Shown here piece after piece: positions 1 through 10,990 of a stretch of DNA of 64,000 nt. The position numbers and the translations under genes were made by a program. The stretch is from Actinostola sp. cb2023. Lineage: Eukaryota; Cnidaria; Anthozoa; Actiniaria; Actinostolidae. Location of the stretch: positions 77,501 through 141,500 of the forward strand of contig JAUJYZ010001447.1 in assembly GCA_033675265.1 (NCBI GenBank), written 5' to 3'. Positions within the stretch are counted from its first letter, which is position 1. Every line of letters starts with the position of its first letter. The notes beneath the pieces are model-generated. The model was not told where the DNA came from, made no database searches, and saw only the letters and a program-made list of their open reading frames with translations.

Positions 1-45
1 TCATTTGAACTTAAGTTTTGAATTGAAATCCAGTGATTTTCCGGG

Positions 46-1951
46 ATGGAAAAGTTTCAAGGATATAACCACCTTTTACCAAGTGAAAAACCATGCAACA
101 AGAAAGCCTCGAAACACAGTTCCTTTTTGATTAAAGATTTAATAGCAGAAACGCAGACGTCTACAGATCAAGAATGTAAAACTTCTAAAAGAAAACGCGA
201 AGATGATGCAGTAAATGGTGCAAGGAAAAACCTCAAAGATAGTAATTCACTTGGTAAGAAAATGTTATTGGATATTAATTTGGCTCATTATAATTTTTCT
301 TCTCTCGATATTTCGTTAACACAAGGAAAGTTCTGGATATGCTTGAGTCATTTCATTAAGTCTAGCTAGTATGTTCTTCCATAGTTAACAACTATGGTTC
401 TTCAGAATGCAAACTAGCAGTTGTTTTAATTTGTGAGCCCCGAAAGCCACTTTTGATCCAAATTTTCAGGCATCAATTGGAAAATAGTATTTTTACACCG
501 ACTTTCAAGAATATACCATGACTGTCCTATGTATTTATAACTCAATTACAGTTTGTCATACTGCAGATTAATGAGAAAACATTTACATGAAAGCGTTGTT
601 ATCGATATCACTTCAATATCGGTGGTATGATCCAAAACTGAGGTAGCTTACTGAGTTGTCACGACCTTAATTGGAAATCGACTGAAGGTGATGTCCGATT
701 CATCGTTAGTCGTAACTTTCATTCTGATCGGCTGTTTTCAAAACAAGAATGCATAATCGAGGGCATAACTTTTCTGTTTTATTTTCTGAACTTCTAATTC
801 CCCATATATACGTTGAGTAATGTGTGAACGATATCCAAATTAAGATGCTGGATTGATTCTGAAAACCGTTGTATTCTTTAATTGTTTTGATTTCAATCTG
901 TCCTGAATGATTCATCGTACAATAATGAAACTTACGTCAATCTTTTGTTGAGAGCATCTTTCTCTCTGAATATAGTTTAAAACTTCCTTCCTCTGAACAT
1001 TTCCTTTCTTTAATCACCTCCCACCTCACCTCCCAAGTTTAAAGTGATCTCCCACACAAAATCGACAATAAATATTTTCCAGGAACATGGTTAATTACGT
1101 TGTCTTAATAATTTGACGGAGCTAAAGGAGGGTATTTTTGGGGGGTGTGGGGTGTGTATGTGTGTGTGTGTGATGGGTGGGTGGGTGGGGATAATCTAGC
1201 TTGCTGACAATTAGTTTTTAGTAAGATGACGTTCTCAATCTGTCTACCAAAGTGTGACCACCCTCTCGCATTGTTTTGGTACCCAAGTATAGTGCAATTG
1301 TATTGCTATTGTAAATTAGTAATGTCCACAACAAAAGCACGAAACACTAGTAATCAGGTATATTGTGTTACGAAAATATAGACCCCTTTGTGCAATGGCG
1401 TCATAGTTTCATTAGCAACCGTTGCTACCATCTATACTTTGTGTAAACATTCCGGAAAATCAGGAATCGACTGTTAATTCAAGTTGTTTGGACGCCGGAG
1501 CTCCATTAAGATAGCCGAAGGCAAAATAGGCCGTGGTGCGTCAAATTTGTTTTAACTTTGAAAAACCGATGTTGGAATCAAGTATTTAATAAACTAAAAT
1601 GTTCAGTTCAATTCCAGTATTCTTGGTATATACATGTACCAGGCCTACACACGCGATATTTTACACCTCTGTTTCCATTATAGTTGGATAATAAAATCAA
1701 TTATTTTCATCAGAACATTTTGTTTATTGTTATTTGCAGACCTCAAGGACCCGAGAAAAAAGCCAAGGACATCTTTCTCAGCTGAGCAAGTAATTGAATT
1801 GGAAAAGAGATTTAAGGCTCAGAAATACCTTGGAACAAAGGAGCGAGCAGAATTAGCAGAGATTTTGAACCTCACAGATACTCAAATTAAAATCTGGTTT
1901 CAAAACAGACGAATGAAACTGAAGAGACATCACCGACATCAAATGTCTTGA
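46..1951 (+). CDS. NKL-class homeobox protein (Tlx/Vent-like), two exons
   Basis: Two exons are seen: 46-253 (ATG in good context, cgggATGG) and 1740-1951. They are joined by a GTAAG donor at 254 and a tatttgcAG acceptor ending at 1739; the phases match (69 codons plus one base, then two bases), giving Asp70. Exon 1 carries an EH1-like motif, SSFLIKDLI, near residues 25-33, followed by a Lys/Arg-rich stretch. The homeodomain is residues 75-134 (1754-1933) with all landmark residues: Arg79, Phe82, Leu90, Trp122, Phe123, Asn125, Arg127. The KKPRTSF start and LEKRF..QKYL core resemble Tlx, while QKYLG and [11 protein letters not shown] resemble Vent/Vox and Lbx. Residue 47 is Ile, not the Thr of vertebrate Tlx, so I give no family symbol. 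It should be a nuclear DNA-binding factor, probably a repressor. The frame stops at 1949-1951, only five residues after the homeodomain, which is unusually early. Confidence -1.
254..1739 (+). other. Intron 1 of the Tlx/Vent-like homeobox gene
   Basis: A 1,486-bp intron lies between GTAAG at 254 and a pyrimidine-rich acceptor ending in AG at 1739. It contains a G/T-rich low-complexity stretch at about 1132-1192 (ggggtgtgggg, then TG repeats, then GGGTGGGT). I see no coding exon inside. An intron upstream of the homeobox is common in NKL genes. Confidence -1.
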
Positions 1952-2319
1952 TGGCCACACAATCCGCGCTTAAGAACTCTTTTGTACATGAGTTTGGATT
2001 TCCATATCTTTATCCAGGCCTCGGTCCAGTCTCCCCGAGCGTTAGTCCTCACATGTTCTATACGCATGCGCGTCCTAGTTACCAGTCGATACCAGGATAC
2101 TACCAACCCGAAAGTGATCCGAGCGCAGCGTTTTTCTCGAGGCCACGGATTCTCAACGATGTCATTACTGCTGAAGCCTGTTCCTCATTGAAATCCTCGA
2201 CATCAGAGAATGTAATCAGGTCGCAATGGAAAGATTGGTCGACTATGATGTCTCCATATTCATATTCACGTGATCCCTCCCTTGATGCAGTATGCTTCCT
2301 TCCTTCTCGCTGCGCGTAA
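1951..2319 (+). CDS. Out-of-frame C-terminal region of the homeobox gene
   Basis: An open frame of 122 codons starts at an ATG that overlaps the homeodomain stop codon (TGATG, 1949-1953) and runs to a stop at 2317-2319. Its composition is typical of the tail after a homeodomain: Pro, Ser and Tyr rich, with PYLYPGLGP, SVSPHMFY and PGYYQPE. The homeodomain frame over the same stretch has no such character. I infer that this is the true C-terminus. It may be separated by a one-base change, for example in the AAA run at 1941-1943 (one more A would join the frames through HRHQNVLMATQ), or be reached by reinitiation. No intron with GT-AG ends and a plausible length fits between them. A sequencing or assembly error is the simplest explanation. 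Confidence -1.
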   Translation: MATQSALKNSFVHEFGFPYLYPGLGPVSPSVSPHMFYTHARPSYQSIPGYYQPESDPSAAFFSRPRILNDVITAEACSSLKSSTSENVIRSQWKDWSTMMSPYSYSRDPSLDAVCFLPSRCA

Positions 2320-4320
2320 GAAGGAGTGGGGACTAGGAACGAATCTGAAAAAATCTGACCTCATAGGGAAACCCCAAGACAACAGATTAGTCCCGGCTCA
2401 TCAAGACAGCCTTTTGCTACTACGATAATGAAGAAACATAAACAAATATTTTTATGGTTATTATTAACATTGTATAGTTCATCGCCGACCAGTTCTCGCT
2501 ATTATTAAAAAAATAATTCAATTTGGGCATGAGGAGCTTAGTACTTCAAAAAAAAAAATCAGCGGGTTACATAAAATGTGTTAATAGAATTATCCCAAAG
2601 TTTACTACAGTGTACTCGTATTACATTGTACAACTAAGGATTGTCGTATCAAATCCAAGAAGCATTGAACTGTGGTTATGTAAAATAGCCTGCGAACAGA
2701 GCCTGTTTGCATGCTCTGAGTTACGATTGAATCGTAACTCAGCCAATTAGCCTAACATTTTTGTAGCTACTGCCTTCTGGGACTGGCTGACTATGCCATC
2801 GAGTGTGTATGTCCGTAAGTAAGTAAGTGTCCAAATTGTCGGGTTGACTCGGATTCCGTTCGGAAAATCCGATTGGAGTGAGTCGAATGACTCGAACGAG
2901 CTAGAGCAAAGACGAGTGAAGACTAGAAAACCGTATTTTTGTTCTATTCTCGTCTCGACCGGCGTTTGGTTCGACTACATTTTGTTGATTTTGTCAACTC
3001 GCGTCAATATAAGCGACTTCTTATCGATTGCAACGTCCAAGCCGCTACGTTCGATGTGCTCGATGTGTGATGTTTACGTTTAAAACGAGTGAGGGAAAAG
3101 TAAGACTCTACTCTAGTCCGGCTATTGATTCAAACATTTGTTTTTATTTTTGTTATTATGGTTCATGATATAAGTTATATATTTATAGCTTTACTTTGTT
3201 CTTTTGGATAGACAAAGAGCCACTTCGGTGGAAATGCAATCATTAACCATTTATTATCATTTTTGTTACATCATCACAACATTTTCTTTTCACATTATAT
3301 TTCTTTTCTCCATAATTTCTTTCCTTCATTTCTCTCCTTTATCGATTTTAATATATGTTTTCTCTTAGCTTGGATCCGTTTCTTAACTCATTGTCTATTC
3401 GTTTTATTACTGGCTTATAACTTCCTTTATAACTTCCTTCCTTTATTTTTTGCTTTATGCAAATCAGTAAATAGACGTCACCTGTGGCGGGAAAACTTGA
3501 CGCGCGCGCGTTTGGTTCTGGAGTGTGTTTCGGATGAAGTGCATGAAGTTGGTTCGTTGAATTGAAGCTTCTTCTATATTGACTCGATTTTATATGAAAG
3601 TTTCCAACGATTTCCTCGAAATAACGACATCAAATGTTTGTCAAGGAGTGTATGGAACCTTTACAAATTGTTTTAAGGGCAATTCATTCGATTTGGTGTA
3701 GTTTTTGCCAACAATTTACGAGCAAATTTGAATTGATTCAGCAAATGGAGATTCAAAATTGTGACAATTTCTTTCGTCGAAAATCTATAGAGGTAAGCCC
3801 CAACATTCAATAATTATTCTCAACTTTATTAGGTAAGTGATTAAGGTGTAATTCCTTACCTGTAAAATATACGTTGAACTCTATTGTATAGTCGAATACG
3901 GCTCCACGAATGACTGAACTGTGTTATGTGTAGCCGTGTTGTGTGATCCCTTGTTTGACCTTTTATATAACGTAGTGTAGTGTTGACATATCATAAGTCA
4001 TCTATTACATGCCTGTCCATGCCTGTTTGTATAGTATTCTGTAATTTTATAACTAGGCAGTAGAAGGTTAGATAAATATATATTTAAAAGAATAATATTA
4101 AACTTTTAAACTGCCCTTCCTTTAATAGCACTTTTTATATAAAATCGCTTTCTTACAAATTTGGACAATTTGATTTAATAATAAAAGGGGAAGGTAGAAA
4201 TAAATAAATGTTTAAATTTTATAATGTCCATATTATTGCAAAAAGTATTACATTGGTAATGAGTTCTAAAGCAGTTCAAACTTATAGGAAAAGTTTCGTT
4301 TATCAATTTGAAAACATTTC
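2320..4320. other. 3' flank and intergenic DNA, no gene seen
   Basis: This stretch holds the presumed 3' UTR of the homeobox gene and AT-rich intergenic sequence. I found no canonical AATAAA close to 2319. A short GTAA run is at 2813-2827. Open frames at 2523-2750, 2844-3083 and 3263-3565 look random in composition. Confidence -1.
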
Positions 4321-4467
4321 AGGGAATGGACTCCCTGTGGTGTGATACACAGGCAACCCACAGATTTCCGGTCAAGATTTGAAAAAGGTTAGTTGTTATA
4401 ATATCTAGAAAAATCCAAACAAAATCAGAAATATTAATTATTAGTAATGGATAATTGAAAATTTCAA
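4321..4467. repeat. Dispersed repeat, copy 1 of 2 (about 150 bp)
   Basis: Starts agggaatggactccctgtgg and runs to taatggataattgaaaat. A closely similar direct copy lies at 18777-18925, with a few substitutions between them. Function unknown; probably part of a mobile element. Confidence -1.
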
Positions 4468-4732
4468 AAAGGCTTTGTTTCTATAAATATATAAAACGAT
4501 ACCAAGGGGGACTAGGGCGAGTGGCAACTGACTCTCGCTCTTTGGAAGTCCTCAGTGTGGGATTTCAGGAGAGGAGGACTGGAAAATGGGAGAAAAAGAA
4601 AGAAAAGTAAGCGGTTGCAAAACAGAATTGCAAGACTTGCAACTCTCGCCTTCCATTCTCGTCCCTAGCCTCTCCCATCTTCTTTTACATAGGAACCCCA
4701 AAACCTGTAATCCTCAATACCCAGAAGGGTAT

Positions 4733-6467
4733 GGGGACACACGGTGCAACATTGCGCGCAACATTGCTGGCAATTTTGTTGCAGCGTGTGTCCACCTCTG
4801 CAACATGTTGCGAGCAATTGACTAGCGCGCGCTAATACGGCGTAATTTGTTGCTCGCAATGTTGCAGAAGTAGGACTCGATTCTACTTCTGCAACATTGC
4901 GCGCAACATGTTGCAGCAAGGGAGCACGGCAGAAACTGGGCTGCCTGTGGTGTTGACGCGTTTTGCTTGCAAGCGGTTTGATTATGCGCGCGCGGGCTCA
5001 TCAGTAAATTGGGATTCCTGTGGTTCACGCTGACGTTTTTGCGGTTATCCACAATATGATAGCGCGGGCTCATAAAAAAAGAAAACGTAACGTCACTAAT
5101 AAAATGACGGGGAATGAAACTAAGATCATGTGATCGATTCTCAGCCAATCAGAGAAGAGAATCATGGAAATCCTTTGTAACATGCTCGTAACGTTACTTT
5201 TGGTCAGCAGTTAATCGCTGACAGCTATCAAAACATTACTCTCCCTCCCCTCCCTTGAGAGTCTTTTCAGCAAAACATTGAACATTTCTGAAATAAATTT
5301 TCCGTACGCGACATCAGTTTCCCTTTTGATTTTGCGTTTGTTTTGAATCATGTTGTCTTTTGAACAGTTAAATGTACTTTCAGCAGTTACAGAAGGGTAC
5401 AGCATTGTCATTTTGAGAAAGAAAAGAGTAGGAAAAACATTTTTATTAAGGCAAATCTAGCCTGCGTTACATCCGAACTGGCAAATCATAAACGAGGAAA
5501 CTGGAGAGAAAGGTCGAAAGTGTTTCCTGACAGCATCAATTGGACTTGCCTGCGGCGACCCACATCGACGGACGGTGTCACACTGTACAAAAAATAAATA
5601 AAAATAAAGTGCAATTAAATACATGAAGGATACTTGAGCTTTCACTACGAGGCGTCCAAAGATAATCACTTTCGCTGGACTGAGGCCTAGTTTATTACAA
5701 TGAAAATAATAATAAAAGCGTACACATACGTACGTTTCGTCTACAGACGTGATGTTTTCTCAGGAAAATGAAAACAAGTATCGTATTGAGTCTGTAAAAC
5801 AGCAAGACAAGTCCTTTAGTACTTTTCCCGGTACTTTTGTAGGCAAGCACCATGCATCAACAACAACAATAAACTCCGTATTTTTTTGAGTTTTTTTACG
5901 CTTGATCAAACAATAAACTCATTTCGTAAGCCGGTAAGGCATTTTTTCGCCTCTACGCTAAACCGAACATACAAACAAATGAAAAAAGTCAAGACAAAAA
6001 TATGCAGAAAATTGTATTTTTCACTTACAGACCTTACAAGGGTGGATCGCTATCGGCCTCGTCGGCCTCCATGTTTTTCTCCCTACGAAACTGTTCGTAA
6101 AACCGTCGGCCTCCATGTTTTTCTCCGTACGAAACCCGGGCTGTGATCGGCTGTTCCTAGCAACAGTGATGTTCCTAGCAATCTGACGCGGATTGTCGAA
6201 AGGGTCTTACAAGTTTCACTCCCCGTCACTTTATTTAGGCAGCCACATTTATTCAGTATTGATGAGCCCGCGCGATCTTATTGTGGAAAACCGCAAAAAC
6301 GTCAGCATCAGCCACAGGAATCCCAATATACTGATGAGCCCGCGCGCGCAATCACCACAGGCAGCCCAGTTTCTGCCGTGCTCCCTTGGTTGCAGAGGTG
6401 GACACACGCTGCAACAATACGTGTTGCGTGCAATGTTGCGCGCAATGTTGGACCGTGTGTCCGGCCC
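4733..6467. mobile_element. Foldback/TIR element of about 1.7 kb with long inverted arms
   Basis: The left arm (4733-5121) and right arm (6211-6467) are inverted copies. They share GGACACACGGT.CAACATTG at the ends, then the segments agggagcacggcagaaactg, ggctgcctgtggt, ggattcctgtgg and tgacggggaatgaaact at the inner ends. The left arm carries an extra insert of about 110 bp (4811-4918), itself a hairpin-rich GTTGCGCGCAAC element. The roughly 1.1-kb interior (5122-6210) has no recognisable transposase; open frames at 5211-5411, 5457-5669 and 5886-6146 resemble nothing I know. The right end abuts a TTAA (6468-6471). I infer a non-autonomous DNA transposon. Confidence -1.
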
Positions 6468-6471
6468 TTAA

Positions 6472-7095
6472 AGGCCCGGACACACAGTGCAACTGTTGCA
6501 CTCAACAGAATTTAGGGGGATGCCACACGCTGCAACTTTTCTTGCAACCGTTGCGCGCAATTCGCTGAAGTTCCTAATAAAACGAACATCAGAAATCTTT
6601 ATTGATGTATTGAATTGTTAACATTAAGCCGTCCCTTTGTACATAGTCAAGGGAAAATTTTTCCCCTGACATAGTGCTATATTTTGTGCAAATGATTCTG
6701 ATCGAAACGCAAGTAAACTCAAGCAATCAGCGATTCACGCTTTTCGCCGATGACATTTGCGAATTAGCACTTTTTTATTTACTTGAATTTCGATCAGATT
6801 GACAATCTTGATCTTGATAAATTAATGAAATATACTGAAAAGAAGCAAGAATTCAGAACAGAAGCATACCAATCGAATTTAACACGAGCCTCAAACCACT
6901 GTTATTGTAGTCAGCGGAATTACGAAAGAATCGCATTTTATTGGATGAGAGCCTTGGGCAGTTGCAAGAAATGTTGCAGACGTGTTCACACGATGCAATT
7001 TGTTGCGCGCAACTTTGCAAAAGTAGAACTTGATTCTACTTCTGCAACTGTTGCGCGCAACGTTGCGCGCAACAGTTGCACCGTGTGTCCGGGCC
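6472..7095. mobile_element. MITE-like TIR element at TTAA sites
   Basis: The left end reads TTAA (6468-6471) then AGGCCCGGACACAC.GTGCAAC. The right end is the inverse, ending GTGTGTCCGGGCC and TTAA (7096-7099). TTAA on both sides is the target preferred by piggyBac-type transposases, so this 0.6-kb element may be mobilised by one; that is an inference. The right arm contains several GTTGCGCGCAAC palindromes and the hairpin agtagaacttgattctactt (7021-7040). No coding capacity is seen. Confidence -1.
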
Positions 7096-7096
7096 T

Positions 7097-7190
7097 TAAC
7101 GTTACATGAAGAAACAAGTCGATGGAAGAATATATTCGAGTGATCAAAGACGTTTTTGGACGACAACTTAAAGCAGTAGATTTGTAGTAG
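7097..7190. repeat. Dispersed 93-bp repeat, copy 1
   Basis: Direct copy of 11420-11513, from taacgttacatgaagaaac to agcagtagatttgtagtag, with a handful of differences. It abuts the right end of the TTAA element. Confidence -1.
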
Positions 7191-7207
7191 TTTGTGTTGC
7201 TCTCCCT

Positions 7208-8160
7208 TTCTTATAGTGTAAATTATAAGCAAACTTAGGGCAATTGAATAATAGAAAGTTCTATCAGCTAAGTACAAAATGTATCATCGCTTCGCTCTCT
7301 CGAATTCAAATCTGGCCGCCATATTATTTTCGTCCCAGTGACTTCGCGCTCTATACAATTTCTCCTTTCCTACTCCCCCAAAATACCACAATAGACCGCA
7401 GTCGGATGAATATGAAATTCATGAATCATAGTGTTTTCTAAAGTCCCAGAGGAGATCTTTAGATACACTTGAGTCTGATTGGATCGAATACTTCCCAAAG
7501 GATTCGGGACCAATGTTTTAGCATGACAATGACACTTCGCCGAATAGACTACATCAATTAGACATTTATATTATATGTGTGTCTAGATAGAGCAACGGTC
7601 TAATAGAGGATATCCCCTCCCTCCCTGGCCTTTTGGTTATGACTTAGTTTTATATAGCACCGGGATAGCGCGGGTGGGGCCGAATTCTTCACCCTCTACG
7701 TAAGCCGATTCGATGTCTCAGCTTCTCAGAATGTCTCGGGAGAATCGTCCCATTTTTTGAATTTCTATTTAATTTTAATTTTTCATTGACCGGGGGGTGC
7801 CGCGTTGGGTTCGACCCTCGTCCCGAGAGACTTTCAAATATATTTTTCCGGGTATTTTATTTCGTTTTGCATTTTAGTTCTTGAAATGCGGTTTTATAAA
7901 TATTTGGTGACTTTATTCTAAAGAGAAACATTATTTTTTAAATTTTAATTGAGGAATCTTAACCTCCAGCAACACTGTACTGGGATTCCTGTGTCGAAAG
8001 TAGCGAAACACACAGATATACCACTCCAAAGAAAGGGTTGTCTATGAATTAATTCTAGCTCCAATAGACATTTGTATTATATGTGTGTCTCGATAAAGCA
8101 ACGGTGTAATAGAGGATATCTGAAGATATGGTTTAGGGATCGGATATCCCTTCCCTCCAG
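7208..8160. repeat. Long dispersed repeat R1, copy 1
   Basis: Collinear with 15925-16921 plus 18160-18415. Shared landmarks in order: ttatagtgtaaattataagc; gaaagttctatcagctaagt; caaatctggccgccatatta; gagcaacggtctaatagagg; gccttttggttatgactta; accgggatagcgcgggtggg; gggttcgaccc; ggttttataaatattt; tactgggattcctgtg; tccaatagacatttgtatta. Copy 1 lacks the TIR element that interrupts copy 2, so it shows the empty site at about 7871-7881. TAGCGCGGGTGGGG and GGGTTCGACCC resemble pol III A and B boxes, so part of R1 may be tRNA-derived. No ORF is recognisable. Confidence -1.
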
Positions 8161-8640
8161 GGGTTAGGATAGGCACGCGCCTTGCGCCATTTGCGCTAAA
8201 AAATTGTAAATTGCCCGTAAGAAAATCATGATACGCGCCCAACATATAGGGCTTCTGATAACATAATTTGTAAAAAAGGCACACAATGGGAATAAAATAA
8301 AAGAATCAATTTTATAAAATATCACTTAAAGCTTTAAAATGTGCATATACGTCATTTTCAGGTGGATTAGAGTGGTTTTCCTTTCAAAACACGATAGTAA
8401 AAAAAACGATGTCCAAGGCGTTCCTTGCATTATCGAGCATTGGGAATTGGCACTAGTTTCGTTCTTACATCGTTTCCTATTGGTACAGAATTGGCCAATC
8501 AAAATCGTTGATACATACAATGTAGTCTTACATGAAGTTCTGACCCAAATTTTACGTGAAGAGTGTCTTGTGAAGATTGAAGTAATTCGAAAAACAGCAT
8601 AATTTCCGTGCATAATTATTTGATGCCACACTCCTTTTTT
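8161..8640. other. Intergenic, no gene seen
   Basis: Open frames on both strands here (8339-8602 +, 8326-8667 -, 8042-8284 -) overlap each other and have no recognisable domain. Nothing else stands out. Confidence -1.
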
Positions 8641-9540
8641 TAAATCTTTTTTCACTTTCAGTTTCATTTATCTTTTCTGCCTTTTTTTAAAATCTCCTGC
8701 CACTTTTAATACTATGTACATTCTTTCTTTTTTTCTTTGTTAAATGTTTGTTATCTATGATTTCACCTTTTCATCCCGGCACTGGCCTACATACTTTCCA
8801 CCTGTTCTTTCTCCAGATCTGGCTCTTTCTCAGTAGTGAGTAATTGTCCCTTTCATTACCTTTTCACCCTAAGCCTTCTAACAACATGTATCCTATACAG
8901 TTCCACATTGTTACCCTTTTATTCTTCCATTTCTCCATTTCTCTAGTTTCTCTACATACATTCTACTTCTTTCTCCTATTTACCTCACCTTTAATCTTTT
9001 TTCTTTTTAATTATTTATTCCTCCTCTTATATATTTCACCTTTCCTTTATTTCACTTCCATTATTTCTTCTTTGATTATTTTTATCTATTCATTCACCTT
9101 TCCCTTTGTTCCCTCCAGCTCTCACTCTGTTCACTTTACCTACTTCCATTCACCACCTTCATTTTTTTTTCCATTAAAAATCTCTTGATCAATTCCTCCC
9201 CCCAGTCCCTCACTCATAAATTTACACCTTCATCCATTTGCTTTTCTTCTATATCCTATCTTTCCTTTTCAACATTCTCTCCCCCATCCTCTTCCCTCTA
9301 GCCCCTCACTCATAAATTCACACCCTCACCCATTCGCTTTTCTTCCATATCCCGGCTCTCCCTAGCCTCCTAAAGCAGACCCGTGTCCAGGCTTCAGTTT
9401 TGCGAAGTAAAACTGAAGCCTGGACACGGGTCTGCTTTAGGAAGCTAGGCTCTCCCACACTCATAAATTTACACTCATCCATTTCCCTTTTTTTTCCATA
9501 TCACATTACCCTGCGATGGTCTGAATACCCTGCTAGCTCT
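8640..9540. repeat. Pyrimidine-rich low-complexity tract with degenerate direct repeats
   Basis: Strongly T/C-biased on the + strand. Three degenerate direct repeats share ctcactcataaatttacac, followed by a cattcgcttttcttc-like segment, at about 9210, 9301 and 9450. The hairpin at 9363-9449 sits between the second and third copies. The open frame at 8844-9188 only reflects the composition. Confidence -1.
9363..9449. repeat. Near-perfect hairpin inserted in pyrimidine tract
   Basis: Arms 9363-9402 and 9410-9449 are complementary at about 39 of 40 positions around a 7-base loop (gcgaagt). The arm includes aaagcagacccgtgtccagg. It looks like a short foldback MITE. Confidence -1.
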
Positions 9541-9659
9541 ATTGTTCTGGAATAGCCAGTCGATTATCAAAAAATGGTATGAAGTGTGGTGACTGGCCTA
9601 TGGCCCCAAGTTTGAAAAAATGACTTTGCTGTTTTTGTCTATCCTAACCCCTGTCCCTC

Positions 9660-9930
9660 ACTGGCCTTTTGGTTAGGACCTAGTATGATATAGCACCGGG
9701 ATAGCGCAGGTGTGGCCGAAATCTCAACCTACCTTTACGTAAGTCGATTCGATGTCAGCTTCTTAGAATGTCTCTGGAGAATCGTCCCATTTCCTTATTT
9801 TTTTTCTTTTTTCGAGTTGTCTTCAGTTTTCGTCTTTCCTTTGATACGAGAAGGGTGGGATCGTGACCAAAACCAAGGAGCAATATGTCTGGAGGAGTCG
9901 AATTTTTCTTTTCTTTTGGTCATTTTTTAG
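9660..9930. repeat. Partial R1-related repeat
   Basis: Shares ggccttttggttaggaccta, gcaccgggatagcgc, acgtaagtcgattcgatgtc and aaggagcaatatgtctgga with R1 and especially with 18418-18700. Not coding. Confidence -1.
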
Positions 9931-9942
9931 TCAAAGGTTAAT

Positions 9943-10143
9943 ATGCGCAAAAGCGCGAGCACCAAAATTAAATTTGACCTTAACAACGTTAACATTATTC
10001 AAACAACAACTGCTCTTCCCTTGCCTGTGAGTGACATGCAAGAACAGAATTTACAGCAAGATGATTCAGAAAATCACCTTTCAGACCGGCCGAGTGAGCA
10101 GTCATTTGAGGAGAACGCTAAGATCGACAGTAGTTTTATTTGA
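9943..10143 (+). other. Small open frame of uncertain status
   Basis: An ATG-started frame of 66 codons, Asn/Gln/Ser/Asp/Glu rich, has a composition more protein-like than most frames here (for example DDSENHLSDRPSEQSFEENA). It lies just after repeat sequence and has no neighbours or recognisable domain. It could be a fragment of a transposon gene or chance. Confidence -1.
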
Positions 10144-10344
10144 TATAACTGTATACTGCCAAGCTTTTTGCTGTACAATATGGTGCTCATTTCATTGTAG
10201 TCCAAACTCTATATCTCCTTCCCCATTTAATAGGAAGCTATGTACTGATTACGCAGTATGCGGCTATTATCAAATACTTTTATTTATCCTATGCAAATGT
10301 TATCAGATATTAATAGTTGTAGGTCATCTATGAAACCACAGGAC

Positions 10345-10990
10345 CATAATAATAATAATAATTTTATTCCATCAAATACCAAACTAGGTACATAGGATAA
10401 AGTACTTACAAATTCAAAACGTACAGTAACATAAACTATAGAATATAACTATCATATAACGAAAGAATATCATAACAATATTTTGCTGTTATTTTCATGA
10501 TAGAATTGTCATGTATATTCAGAATATATAAAAATAATTTCTTTGAATCAAATAAACTGAACAATTTGTTAACACTATATATATTATGTATAAAATCATA
10601 TCTAAGTTCCACAAACTTTTCATTGGTGCAGGACATTAAGTAATGATATTCATCACCGATTCCATTCGGCGAATGACATAAATTACATTTTCGTTCATTG
10701 TAAGGGATTTTGTTATAACGGCCAGATTCAACTGGTAGTCTGTGTGCAGAAACTCTTACTCTCGTTACAGCCTGACGATATTTAACGTTACATATTTCGT
10801 GAAGATATTTTTCAAAACCAAAATTATTCTTCACTTGACTAAGAGTTCGTAATTTACCACTAGTACGACTTTGTTGAATCTGACCTTTCCAATAATCAGA
10901 AAAATAATTAAATAATTTCGTTTTCATATATTTACCTAGATTATTTAAACGTTTGAGCGGTAAGGAAATAACATCTAATCGGATCTCAAA
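10345..10990 (-). mobile_element. 5'-truncated LINE (non-LTR retrotransposon) with ATT tail
   Basis: On the minus strand an open frame runs from about 10988 to 10436. It encodes the C-terminal end of a LINE ORF2 protein: a stretch like VRVSAHRLPVESGRY, then a Cys/His cluster, CNLCH...DEYHYLMSC. This arrangement after the reverse transcriptase domain is typical of many invertebrate LINEs. A roughly 90-bp 3' UTR follows and ends in an ATT microsatellite (10347-10366). The reverse transcriptase and endonuclease domains are missing, so this is a dead 5'-truncated copy, the usual product of target-primed reverse transcription. The clade is uncertain. Confidence -1.

Noticed and set aside
1982..2191. 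Continuation of the homeodomain frame after its stop (69 codons)
   Set aside because: Its composition is not protein-like, whereas the frame from 1951 is; only the latter is considered the likely C-terminus.
8844..9188. Hydrophobic 114-codon frame resembling a membrane protein
   Set aside because: Caused by T/C-rich sequence (Phe, Leu, Ser codons); no start context, no partner exons and degenerate repeats around it.
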